Below, one piece after another: positions 36,887 to 44,732 of a stretch of DNA of 64,000 nucleotides (positions are counted from its first letter, which is position 1; each line of letters opens with the position of its first letter). The translations under genes were made by a program, and so were the position numbers. This DNA is from Bacillus kwashiorkori (GTDB lineage: Bacteria > Bacillota > Bacilli > Bacillales > Caldibacillaceae), in the NCBI RefSeq assembly GCF_001375515.1, contig NZ_CTDX01000016.1, forward strand, positions 470,942 through 534,941, given 5' to 3'. The notes under the pieces are model-generated. The model ran no database searches and was not told the origin of the DNA. It saw only the letters and a program-made list of their open reading frames with translations.

Positions 36887-37050
36887 GGCGGTGACACCTT
36901 GAAAAAAGCATTCGCTTTTTCCTTCGTGCGATGCGTCGCTGCCGAAGCGTTCCTTGTCCTGCGAAAATGGTAAGTATCCAACAGAAGCGAACAGTGACGG
37001 GGAGGCTCAAGCCGCTTCCAATGAAAGCATCTGATCTTTGCGGAAATCAA
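36887..37050. repeat. Degenerate GC-rich Bacillaceae intergenic repeat, copy 1
   Basis: This stretch of the 384-bp gap before yqkE is markedly richer in G and C than its surroundings and has no coding signal. It contains AGGCGGTGACACC (from 36890) and GGGGAGGCTCAAGCCGCTTCC (near 37000). The first motif recurs, inverted, at 39355-39460. It resembles a repeat family found widely between Bacillaceae genes, as I recall it. The remainder of the gap holds nothing else supportable. Confidence 0.55.
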
Positions 37051-37120
37051 GAACAAAATTTAATACGGCAAGGCAAAGAAAAAAATAACATGTTTCAATA
37101 ATTAAAGGAGTATGAAACAA

Positions 37121-37372
37121 ATGAGTAGAAAACAAGTTCATAAAAAACAACAGAAAAATATAGATGAAGGAAAAGTAACATTAAAAGATTTGCTTGATGT
37201 GGAGTTAATGAAACAGTTGCAGGAAAAAAAGCAAGAAATGAAAACAGTGGAAGAAGAAAAGAAAAGGCGGGAAGAAGAGAAGAAATCGGCGGAAAGAAAG
37301 CGTCGCGAAAAAAATAAAAGCTTTGAAGAATTATTAGACGAGAGCAACTTAGATTGGACGAAATTTAAATAA
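37121..37372 (+). CDS. yqkE: YqkE-family protein (DUF3886)
   Basis: An 83-residue, very charged protein: a short N-terminal KKQQK-rich part, LKDLLDVELMKQLQEKKQEM, then a Glu/Lys/Arg coiled coil (residues about 45-68) and a terminal SFEELLDESNLDWTKFK. The pattern and the neighbouring yqkF identify it with B. subtilis YqkE. ATG 37121 has GGAG ten bases upstream; the ATG at 37112 directly abuts that site. Function is unknown. Confidence 0.85.
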   Translation: MSRKQVHKKQQKNIDEGKVTLKDLLDVELMKQLQEKKQEMKTVEEEKKRREEEKKSAERKRREKNKSFEELLDESNLDWTKFK

Positions 37373-37473
37373 GCACCAGCTAAATCTTGAGTTATATATC
37401 TAGTCTCAACAAGTGCTGCTAGAGCAATCCTAGTACAATTTTTTAGTGCTCAAAAATGGGGGTAGGGGAGAAG

Positions 37474-38160
37474 ATGGAGAAAAAATATGTTGTCCAACTA
37501 GTGATGTTGTCACTATTAAGCTGTAGTGGTCTATTTATTATTGAACAAGTGTTGGAATTGTCTTATTTTATTAAAACTGCAGCGAAAATTATTTTGTTTT
37601 TACTCATTCCATTATTGTATATAAAATTTGTTATGAAACGGTCAATCTTACAGTTTTTAAACTTAAAAACAATGGATTGGAAAAATTTACAGCAAGGTAT
37701 TTTACTAGGATTTCTTTCGATGGTAATTGTTATCGGGGCATTTATTATTTTTAAAGATTTTATTAATACGGATACAATACTAGTAGATATTCAGTCAAGA
37801 ATGAAAATCACACCTGAAATATTTATTTTTATTGCGATTTATATTACCTTTGGAAATTCTTTATTAGAAGAGTTTTATTTTCGTGGATTTCTATTTTTAC
37901 ATATTCATGAGACGGAAAATAAAGTTTTTGCATATTTATATTCCGCCTTACTTTTTTCTATATATCATGTTGCGATCTTTGCTGTTTGGTTTGATTTTTG
38001 GATCATGTTGTTAGCTTTATTTGGCTTATTTATTATCGGGTTAGTGTTTAATTGGATTAATACGAAATCGAATAATTTCCTAAATTCATGGATTCTGCAT
38101 ATTTTAGCGGATGTCGGGGTGATGTTAATCGGGTTTTATTTATTCGGGTTCTTTAGCTAA
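37474..38160 (+). CDS. CPBP (CAAX/Abi) family intramembrane metalloprotease
   Basis: A 228-residue membrane protein with about seven hydrophobic segments. The CPBP catalytic motifs are all present: EEFYFRG (EExxxR), FSIYHVAIF, and NSWILHILADVG. Members process prenylated or other membrane substrates, and in Firmicutes often accompany bacteriocin self-immunity. AGGGGAG precedes ATG 37474, while the ATG at 37456 lacks a site. It lies between yqkE and yqkF, where B. subtilis has no such gene directly, and 1.7 kb before a peptide/ABC cassette, so a link is conceivable but unproven. Confidence 0.87.
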   Translation: MEKKYVVQLVMLSLLSCSGLFIIEQVLELSYFIKTAAKIILFLLIPLLYIKFVMKRSILQFLNLKTMDWKNLQQGILLGFLSMVIVIGAFIIFKDFINTDTILVDIQSRMKITPEIFIFIAIYITFGNSLLEEFYFRGFLFLHIHETENKVFAYLYSALLFSIYHVAIFAVWFDFWIMLLALFGLFIIGLVFNWINTKSNNFLNSWILHILADVGVMLIGFYLFGFFS

Positions 38161-38178
38161 TCTTGAGCTAAGTGTAAT

Positions 38179-38228
38179 GAAGGACAATAGGAATATTTGC
38201 TTCTCGCTCTTAGTTGTCCTTCTTTTTT
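38179..38228. terminator. Terminator between the CPBP protease gene and yqkF
   Basis: GAAGGACAA (38179-38187) pairs with TTGTCCTTC (38214-38222), followed by TTTTTT. The genes converge here. The loop of 26 bases is long. Confidence 0.78.
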
Positions 38229-38231
38229 AAT

Positions 38232-39161
38232 CTATATATCTAATCGATGGTGCTCATAAATATTTGCTTTTGTTATTGATTGGATGAGTTGCAGTTCACT
38301 AGCTGTGAAAGCTTGCTCTGAAAAGGCAGTGATATTTTCTATTAATTGCTTCACAGAGCTTGCCCCCACGACACAAGAGGCAACAGCCGGGTTAGCTAAT
38401 ACATATTGTAAACTTAAACTTGTTATGGACCTACTTTGTGCAATCTCTTTTAATTGAGCTAATACTTCAGTGAGCTCTTGATAACTGTAATCTAAATAAC
38501 CATTTTTCTTTACTGATTCTGAAGCCTTTGTAAGCAGTGCATCACTAATTAGCCCTTTTGCAAGGGCTCCGCGAACAACGACATCAATGTGGTGCTTTTC
38601 TAAAAGTGGCATTGCTTGTTCTTCCGGTCTTCTATCTAATAGGCTATATTGCATCATTACTGCAATGATATTGGAACGCCTTGCGTATTCATTAATCACG
38701 GTTGGTCGTATGGAGGAGATACCATAATAACGAATATAACCTTCTGCTATCAATTCTTCCATTGCTTCTATCGTTTCATCAATGTTATCTTCCAATGTAC
38801 CGCCATGAAGCTGATATAAATCAATATAATCCGTTTGTAATCTAGTTAAACTTTTTTTTACAGCTTCTTTAATATATGCTTTAGAGGCGTCCCATATCCA
38901 ACTGTCATGGCTTTCTGTCCAGCGATTTCCTACTTTTGTCGCAATAATGACATTTTCTCGTACCGATTTTAGCACCTTTCCAACGATTTGTTCATTCCTA
39001 CCATAGTCATAAAGGTCGGCCGTATCGAAATAATTGATGCCATGTTCAAGGGCATAATGAATAATTTCAGTAGCTGTTTTTTCGTCTGTACTAAGAGACA
39101 TACAGCCAAGTCCTAATTGTGATACATATAAATCTGAATTGCCTAATGGTACTCTCTTCAA
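38232..39161 (-). CDS. yqkF: Aldo/keto reductase (YqkF)
   Basis: A 309-residue AKR barrel. Motifs: VSQLGLGCMSLS, the catalytic NYFDTADLYDYGRNEQIVGK (Asp, Tyr), VIIATKVG (Lys), IDLYQLHGGT (His), and the C-terminal NADPH-binding SVKQLIENI region. TTG at 39161 begins MKRVPLGNSDLYVS, as in relatives, with AGGGGG upstream. Same locus and strand as B. subtilis yqkF. Substrate unknown. Confidence 0.9.
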   Translation of the reverse strand: MKRVPLGNSDLYVSQLGLGCMSLSTDEKTATEIIHYALEHGINYFDTADLYDYGRNEQIVGKVLKSVRENVIIATKVGNRWTESHDSWIWDASKAYIKEAVKKSLTRLQTDYIDLYQLHGGTLEDNIDETIEAMEELIAEGYIRYYGISSIRPTVINEYARRSNIIAVMMQYSLLDRRPEEQAMPLLEKHHIDVVVRGALAKGLISDALLTKASESVKKNGYLDYSYQELTEVLAQLKEIAQSRSITSLSLQYVLANPAVASCVVGASSVKQLIENITAFSEQAFTASELQLIQSITKANIYEHHRLDI

Positions 39162-39354
39162 AACATATTCCCCCTCTAATCTCTATATTCCCCTAATCTA
39201 CAAAAGAAACCCGCCTGTTTTCCTATTTTATAAGATAGTCTGAAAGCAACATACGTCTCAATAAATATAACTATATCATAAGATTTAGATTCATTTAAGG
39301 CTATGTTAAAGATTAGTGTTGATTTCCGTTTCAAATTTATTTGTGCTAAGCGAA

Positions 39355-39460
39355 TCGACAGGAAAAAGCGGTCGCTTTCCGCGGGCACGGCCTCGGCCGC
39401 TTCGTCGCTTTACGTCCCCTTATCTGGCTCGCGCCGGAGTCACCGCCTTACACTACAATC
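39355..39460. repeat. Degenerate GC-rich Bacillaceae intergenic repeat, copy 2 (inverted)
   Basis: The 732-bp gap at 39162-39893 contains this GC-rich block (GCGGTCGCTTTCCGCGGGCA near 39367; GGAGTCACCGCCTTACACTAC near 39435). Its end is the inverse of the AGGCGGTGAC motif of copy 1. No frame with a ribosome site crosses it. The rest of the gap is AT-rich, with only the promoter of the next gene. Confidence 0.6.
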
Positions 39461-39813
39461 AACAACTGCCTAAAAATCAATAATAAACAATAACATAGAT
39501 AGCCATGAAACCGATTTTTCACCAGGTGTGTGAAAATTGTTGTATTTTCAGTGTAGTCTCCTTTAAACAAAACAAGTTTTTATCGTTGAAAAACTGTGTA
39601 CTAGAAATAATAATGTATTTGTCATTTAGTCAGGTGCTGACGTCTTTATTAGAGTGGATTAAAGCAGACAGAGTGTTTAATTCGATTTTTAAAGATCGCA
39701 TGTAAGTCGAATGACTAACAAAATCAGAAAATTAATTTATGAAAAACATAAATACGAATTGATATTTTTCAAGTTTATAAATTCTAAATAATATTTTTTT
39801 TTAGAATAATGAC

Positions 39814-39842
39814 TTGGCAAAAAAATCAAATTTTAGTAAACT
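39814..39842 (+). promoter_or_regulatory. Promoter of the secreted-protein/ABC cassette
   Basis: TTGGCA (39814-39819) and TAAACT (39837-39842) are 17 bases apart. The leader to the ATG at 39894 contains CTCTTAATAAGAG and an AAGAGT/ACTCTT hairpin (39850-39866), then GGAGGAG. Confidence 0.55.
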
Positions 39843-39893
39843 CTTAATAAGAGTCTTGTCACTCTTAAAAAAATATATGGAGGAGATGATTTT

Positions 39894-40255
39894 ATGAAAG
39901 GTTTACTCACATTAATAGTGGCAGTAGGATTACTTTCTCTTTTTCGGGAGTAGCTGGTGCAGCAGCAAGTTTTAGTCCTTCAACACAACATATTTACGGC
40001 TCTACAGCAACAGCAAGTTGGGCGTTAACATGGTCTGGTGGAACGGGAGAATGGATAGTTATGTTTGATCCTGGAGATGGAACAAAAATGAGAACGATTA
40101 ATTCGAGAACAAGATATACAACTATGCCATATAAATACGAGTATAACAAAAACGTAGCTGCAGTAACTTATAAGCCCGATTTATTAGTATTAGACTATCA
40201 TACTTTTATTGGAGTTGGAACAGCTACAGCAACAGTTTATAAGACCTGGCATTAG
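39894..40255 (+). pseudogene. Small secreted protein, frameshifted in the signal peptide
   Basis: An ATG with a strong GGAGGAG site begins a signal peptide (MKGLLTLIVAVGLLSLF), then the frame stops. Adding one T to the five-T run at 39943-39947 restores a continuous protein: signal peptide, an Ala-rich cleavage region (GVAGAAA), then about 95 residues with no cysteine, rich in Thr, Tyr and Trp, with FDPGDGT and ending TATVYKTWH. The mature part looks beta-rich, and FDPGDGT recalls PKD-type loops. The error may be in the sequencing of the homopolymer or real. It precedes an ABC transporter, as in bacteriocin and secreted-toxin clusters. I know no matching family. Confidence 0.65.
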
Positions 40256-40267
40256 AAAAATATTTAC

Positions 40268-40291
40268 CTGATAAGAATTAAATCTTATCAG
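40268..40291 (+). repeat. Hairpin between the secreted-protein gene and the ABC permease
   Basis: CTGATAAGA (40268-40276) and TCTTATCAG (40283-40291) form a perfect 9-bp stem with a 6-base loop and no T-run. Such a hairpin can protect the upstream message or reduce read-through, giving more secreted product than transporter. Confidence 0.55.
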
Positions 40292-40396
40292 CGTATGATA
40301 CAAAAAAAGTACATTTAATTAGAATATTGTATTGAAAAGAATATTTAATATTTATGCCCTTTTCCTTTTACATAAAAAGTGAAGGAATGATTACAG

Positions 40397-43003
40397 ATGA
40401 TGAATTTATTAAAACGTAATTTTTATTATAGAAGGCTACCTAGTGTTCTGTTTATTATATCTTTTTCGATTATTTTTATAACTATACCACTAGCCGCAAC
40501 TTCACTTCAAGATGTCCAAAAACAAATCGAAACGGATGTTACTTATTATGCAAGAGGCAGCTATGATATTTTAGTTCGTCCGCAAAATGCTTTGCATCCT
40601 TTGGAAAAGGAATTAGGGATTGTTCCTGAAAATTATATTGGATTTGGTGAAGGTGGAATTTCCATTGAGCAGTGGCAGGCGATATTAAACCGAGAGGACA
40701 TTGAAATTGCCGCACCAGTTGCTTCATTAGGATATTATACAGGTGTGAAATCGAACATTGGTTATGAAAAACCAACTACTGCTACCCGCTATAGTACCAA
40801 ATTTTTCACTTCTGATGGTATGAATACTTATTTCATAGGTGAGGAGAAAAAATGTATTCAATTGAAATCCCCTGTAATAAATCGTGACCATTATAAGTTC
40901 GAAGCATTGTTCATCCAAGACGACTTATCGAATTATTGTAGGGATGGTGGCTTCATGGTGGAATATCCACCTACCTATCATTTATTAGTTGCAGTGTCAC
41001 CTGAACAAGAGCAATTATTAACAGGGCTTGATTTTTCTAAGGCTGAAGATGGCAATTACCAAGGCATGGGAGCCTATTATCAAGGTAAGTATTATCCGGA
41101 AGCTAGATTAATCCCTGTAGTGGAATTAGATGATGCTTCTGTAAACCTAGGGGTTCATTCAAAAATTGACGAGCTAGATTTAGATGAAAACGACACTCAA
41201 AATTATCGAAATCGATTAGGATTGGTCGATGAAATTAACCCTCATAAATACGAACCAAGAGAATTCTCTACGATACGAAGAACATCCGAACTAAGAAAAC
41301 TATTTGAAGAGTTAATAAGTTATCCATCAATAATTACGAAGGAATTTGATGTGGACTTAAGCCCATTATTATCACCATATCTTCAAAACGGGATAGCTAT
41401 ACTTAATAACGGGAAAATTGAAGATATTGAACAGTTAATGGGAGATGGAATCATATTGATGGATCATGATATGAATTATGTGTCTGTCTATTATTCTGCT
41501 GGATATCCGAATTATGAGAAGGCAGGAGACCGATTTATTATTAAGAGGGTTGGTGAAGAAAACGGAATACCAGTTTTTCGTGAAATCAAAAAACATGGAG
41601 TAGAGTTAAGCAATCATTTCGATAATGAAACTTCACCTCCATTTATCCTCGACCCAGTAGGTGAGGTAACAGTCGGTGAATATAAGGAAAAACTAGCATC
41701 TAGTCCCTTAGGTATTTATAATTTTGCCCCAGTTATTTTTAAAGATGGGGATAAGCGGATTGAATTAAACCCAACGGTTTCACCTGGCAGTTTTATTTCC
41801 GCACCAGCCAGTGGAGTGACAAATATCGAGGCTGCTGCCTTTATTAAAGGTGATAAACCAATTGATGCAATTCGAGTGAAAATCGCTGGGATTAGTCATT
41901 ATACGAAAGAAACAGCTTTAAAAATTGAACAAGTGGCCAGTGAAATTGAAGCTATGGGATTTCATGTCTCCATTATTGCTGGAGCATCTCCACAAAAGTT
42001 GAAGTTGGACGTGGAAGGGATTGGGTCTGTAGAAGAATCATGGACAACCCTAGGTGCAGCTGGAACAATCATTTATGAATGGAATGTGACCAATATAATT
42101 TTGGCATTTAGCTTCTTTATTGTTACCTTCCTTTATATTATTAATCGGATGTTGTTTTGGGAAGTGACCAATCGTCGCGACTTAATGTTATTATCTCAGC
42201 TAGGTTGGAAAAAGCAACATATCCTTCGATTATCACGAAATGAACTGATAACCTTTATAGTTTTTTCATTGATTGTTGCTGTGCCATCCATCATCGGAAT
42301 CCAGCAGTCGGGTCAGTTTAATTTGAATTTGTACTTCTGGTTTGTGCTAGCTGTTATTTTGATAAGTGGTATTATAATGACTTTTATTCGCCTAAAGTTC
42401 CATAAAATAATTGATAATTCCACTGTGAATTTAAAAAGGAAAGGAAGAAAACGTAAAGGAAAACGATCGCTCCTTGTCAACAACTTCATATATTACTTGA
42501 AACATATTCGCTCTCCGTTTTTTCAGTTAATTATGGTGAGTGCACTTTCCACTTTCGTTTATCAAGCTTTAGTAGAAACGAGGGAACTAACGAATATAAC
42601 ATTACTTGGCGAATATATTAATTTGCAAATTAATGAATGGCATCTCGTCCTAATGGTTGCCGCTTACGTACTCGCAATTATTACGTTAATGGAAGGAACA
42701 ATCTCACTACTTAAAGTAAGAGAAAAAGAGATTAGTCAGTTCCGCACAATTGGATGGCGACGCTCGCATATTTTTAACTTATATTTACGTGAATTTACCA
42801 TTTGGTCTGGTGTTGCTATCTTTATTGGTGTTGTTATAAGCGGACTGTTATTTGGTTTGTCTTATTCATTTAAAAAGGCAGCACTTCTCATTTTAGCAGT
42901 TTCCTTTATCGGTTTTTACAGTTTAGTATTAATTTTTGTTTCCATTATTTTACATTACCAATTAAAACGTAGAGAAGCTACATTCGTAATTATAAAAGAT
43001 TAA
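40397..43003 (+). CDS. ABC transporter permease with large extracellular domain, two FtsX-like halves
   Basis: An 868-residue permease. TM1 lies at residues about 14-34, followed by a roughly 520-residue extracellular domain. TM2-TM4 come at about 565-670, TM5 near 715, and TM6-TM8 at 755-860. Two cytoplasmic loops show the FtsX pattern (RRDLMLLSQLGWKKQHI and REKEISQFRTIGWRRSHIF), so it looks like a fused pair of MacB-type permeases with the large domain in the first half only. The start is one of two adjacent ATGs. It is followed 15 bases later by the ATPase gene. Such transporters extrude peptides or lipoproteins or give antibiotic resistance; the cargo here is unknown. Confidence 0.85.
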   Translation: MMNLLKRNFYYRRLPSVLFIISFSIIFITIPLAATSLQDVQKQIETDVTYYARGSYDILVRPQNALHPLEKELGIVPENYIGFGEGGISIEQWQAILNREDIEIAAPVASLGYYTGVKSNIGYEKPTTATRYSTKFFTSDGMNTYFIGEEKKCIQLKSPVINRDHYKFEALFIQDDLSNYCRDGGFMVEYPPTYHLLVAVSPEQEQLLTGLDFSKAEDGNYQGMGAYYQGKYYPEARLIPVVELDDASVNLGVHSKIDELDLDENDTQNYRNRLGLVDEINPHKYEPREFSTIRRTSELRKLFEELISYPSIITKEFDVDLSPLLSPYLQNGIAILNNGKIEDIEQLMGDGIILMDHDMNYVSVYYSAGYPNYEKAGDRFIIKRVGEENGIPVFREIKKHGVELSNHFDNETSPPFILDPVGEVTVGEYKEKLASSPLGIYNFAPVIFKDGDKRIELNPTVSPGSFISAPASGVTNIEAAAFIKGDKPIDAIRVKIAGISHYTKETALKIEQVASEIEAMGFHVSIIAGASPQKLKLDVEGIGSVEESWTTLGAAGTIIYEWNVTNIILAFSFFIVTFLYIINRMLFWEVTNRRDLMLLSQLGWKKQHILRLSRNELITFIVFSLIVAVPSIIGIQQSGQFNLNLYFWFVLAVILISGIIMTFIRLKFHKIIDNSTVNLKRKGRKRKGKRSLLVNNFIYYLKHIRSPFFQLIMVSALSTFVYQALVETRELTNITLLGEYINLQINEWHLVLMVAAYVLAIITLMEGTISLLKVREKEISQFRTIGWRRSHIFNLYLREFTIWSGVAIFIGVVISGLLFGLSYSFKKAALLILAVSFIGFYSLVLIFVSIILHYQLKRREATFVIIKD

Positions 43004-43018
43004 TAGGGGAGAGAAGGA

Positions 43019-43678
43019 ATGTTTATTCAGTTGGAAGATGCAACAGTAACATTTAAAGGGGTTGAACCGATTCATGCGTTAAAAGCAGTTTCCTTTTCCG
43101 TTAACGAAGGTGAGTGGATTAATATTTTAGGTCCTTCAGGTTCTGGGAAGACTACTTTGTTAAATGTTATCGGTGGGATGCTGCAGTTATCCTCTGGTTC
43201 CATAGTAGTTGATGGAAAAAATCTTTCACAATTGAAAAATGATGATTTACAATCTTACCGACGAACGATAATTGGCTATATTTTTCAAGATTATCGACTG
43301 TTTGATCAATATACAGTTTTAGAAAATGTGATGTTGCCCCAATGGCCATATCAACCGAGGAAAGTAATTGAAGAAAAGGCAAAAACGATTTTACAGCAGT
43401 TGCAAATGGGCCACCGATTGCAAGCATTACCAGCAGATTTATCTGGCGGGGAGAAACAGCGAACTGCTATTGCCCGTGCTATGTTACATGAACCGAAACT
43501 ACTATTATGCGATGAACCGACAGGCAATTTGGATGAAGAAAACCGTGAAAACATTTTAAATGTACTTAGTGAATTAAATAAAAATGGGGTTACCATTTTA
43601 CTCGTCACCCACGACACCGAGGTTGCCAAAAGGGGAACAAAACAACTCTTTATTCGTGATGGGAAATTGCAGAAATAA
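43019..43678 (+). CDS. ABC transporter ATP-binding protein (MacB/LolD type)
   Basis: A 219-residue ATPase with Walker A GPSGSGKTT, Q-loop FQDYRLF, signature LSGGEKQRTAIARAM, Walker B LLLCDEPTGNLD and the H-loop LVTHDTEV. The closest class is the MacB/LolD/YknY group that partners FtsX-fold permeases, fitting the permease just upstream. GGGGAGAGAAGG precedes the ATG. A terminator follows. It energises the adjacent permease; no second permease gene is present, consistent with that protein holding two FtsX halves. Confidence 0.93.
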   Translation: MFIQLEDATVTFKGVEPIHALKAVSFSVNEGEWINILGPSGSGKTTLLNVIGGMLQLSSGSIVVDGKNLSQLKNDDLQSYRRTIIGYIFQDYRLFDQYTVLENVMLPQWPYQPRKVIEEKAKTILQQLQMGHRLQALPADLSGGEKQRTAIARAMLHEPKLLLCDEPTGNLDEENRENILNVLSELNKNGVTILLVTHDTEVAKRGTKQLFIRDGKLQK

Positions 43679-43740
43679 AGGGATGATGTGTTGTATCAAT
43701 CCTATGCAATAGTGGCTACATGAATTTTTCTATAGTAATA

Positions 43741-43794
43741 AAAAAGCAGCTTCTGTACGGAAGATCCAGACACTTTCAGAACGCTGCTTTTTTT
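43741..43794. terminator. Bidirectional terminator between the ABC cassette and mciZ
   Basis: AAAAAGCAGC (43741-43750) plus TTCTG pairs with CAGAA plus GCTGCTTTTT, with a T-run on both sides when read in either direction. It lies between convergent genes. Confidence 0.82.
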
Positions 43795-43834
43795 GGGGAC
43801 TGTTTATAGTTTCGCTGTCTTATAAGATATAGCT

Positions 43835-44005
43835 TTAGCGCCTATTACGTAAGGTAAAATTTTGCGATCTTTGTTGATGATTGGCATGTTTTTTGCTAGC
43901 TTCCACATAGTCAACCCACTCTGACACATATGTAAATTGTTTGCCATACTGTTTTAATAGTTGGCAAATTTCCCGCACCTTTCCAACTAATACAACTGTT
44001 TTCAT
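43835..44005 (-). CDS. mciZ: MciZ-like inhibitor of FtsZ
   Basis: A 56-residue protein whose first 40 residues match the B. subtilis MciZ pattern: VVLVGK, then EI, LKxYG, FxYV and W at the right spacings (MKTVVLVGKVREICQLLKQY at the start). MciZ is made in the mother cell during sporulation and blocks FtsZ polymerisation by capping filament ends. This version has about 16 extra C-terminal residues rich in His, Gln, Asn and Arg. The second of two ATGs (44005) has better spacing from GGGAGG. In B. subtilis it also lies between yqkF and nudF. A sigma-E-like promoter can be drawn upstream. Confidence 0.82.
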   Translation of the reverse strand: MKTVVLVGKVREICQLLKQYGKQFTYVSEWVDYVEASKKHANHQQRSQNFTLRNRR

Positions 44006-44051
44006 CATTTCCTCCCGCCTGATTATTTTGAGAAAAATCTTTCGTCTAGAA

Positions 44052-44080
44052 TTTTTATGTAAATCATAGTTGCAATGATG
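44052..44080 (-). promoter_or_regulatory. Possible sigma-E promoter of mciZ
   Basis: On the minus strand CATCATT (44080-44074) and CATAAAAA (44059-44052) are 14 bases apart, near the sigma-E consensus kmATATT and CATACnnT with mismatches in both boxes. The mother-cell expression known for MciZ makes it plausible. Confidence 0.35.
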
Positions 44081-44183
44081 TTCGATAATCATCCCGTTCA
44101 AATTTAAGGGATTTTTTCACTAGTAACAAAGTATGCTACACTATATGAATGGAAAATATTGAATAGAACAGGAAGTGTTACGT

Positions 44184-44732
44184 ATGAAATTATATGAAGA
44201 AAAAACAGTAAAACGGGAAAGTATATTTAATGGTAGAATGATTTCTTTACATGTCGATGAAGTGCTCCTTCCTAATGGTCATAAGAGTACGCGGGAAGTT
44301 GTGCTCCATCCTGGTGCAGTTGGAATTATTGCTCTAACCGAAGAAGGTAAGATAGTGCTTGTAGAACAATTTCGAAAACCGTTAGAACGCTCATTAGTAG
44401 AAATTCCAGCGGGAAAAATGGATGCTGGTGAGGATTCGGAAACAACTGCTAAAAGAGAATTGGAAGAGGAAACGGGCTATGCATGTAAATCATTAAACCA
44501 TATAGCTTCTTTTTACACGTCTCCGGGTTTTTCCAATGAAATAATTCATCTTTATGTAGCAGAAGGGTTAACGAAGGAAAATCGGTTAAGTTTAGATGAA
44601 GATGAGTTTGTAAATGTTATCGAAGTTACTTATGAGGAAGCGCTCCAACTAGTGAAGGAACAACAAATATTTGATGCAAAGACTATTTACGCTGTTCAAT
44701 ATTGGCAATTATTAAAGGTGATGGGAAAATAG
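44184..44732 (+). CDS. nudF: ADP-ribose pyrophosphatase, Nudix family (YqkG)
   Basis: A 182-residue Nudix hydrolase that splits ADP-ribose into AMP and ribose 5-phosphate. The Nudix box is GKMDAGEDSETTAKRELEEE followed by TGY, with all required Glu residues. The N-terminal domain (NGRMISLHVDEVLLPNG, REVVLHPGAVGIIAL) is typical of ADP-ribose-specific members. ATG 44184 follows AGGAAG; a GTG nine bases earlier lies within that site. The stop codon touches the ATG of the next gene, so the two are translationally coupled. Confidence 0.93.
   Translation: MKLYEEKTVKRESIFNGRMISLHVDEVLLPNGHKSTREVVLHPGAVGIIALTEEGKIVLVEQFRKPLERSLVEIPAGKMDAGEDSETTAKRELEEETGYACKSLNHIASFYTSPGFSNEIIHLYVAEGLTKENRLSLDEDEFVNVIEVTYEEALQLVKEQQIFDAKTIYAVQYWQLLKVMGK

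Noticed and set aside
36847-37056. 69-codon minus-strand frame in the gap before yqkE
   Set aside because: It lies across the GC-rich intergenic repeat, has no ribosome site, and is explained by that repeat.
39505-39705. 66-codon plus-strand frame upstream of the secreted-protein gene
   Set aside because: No Shine-Dalgarno, no recognisable sequence, adjoining repeat DNA; chance frame in AT-rich DNA.
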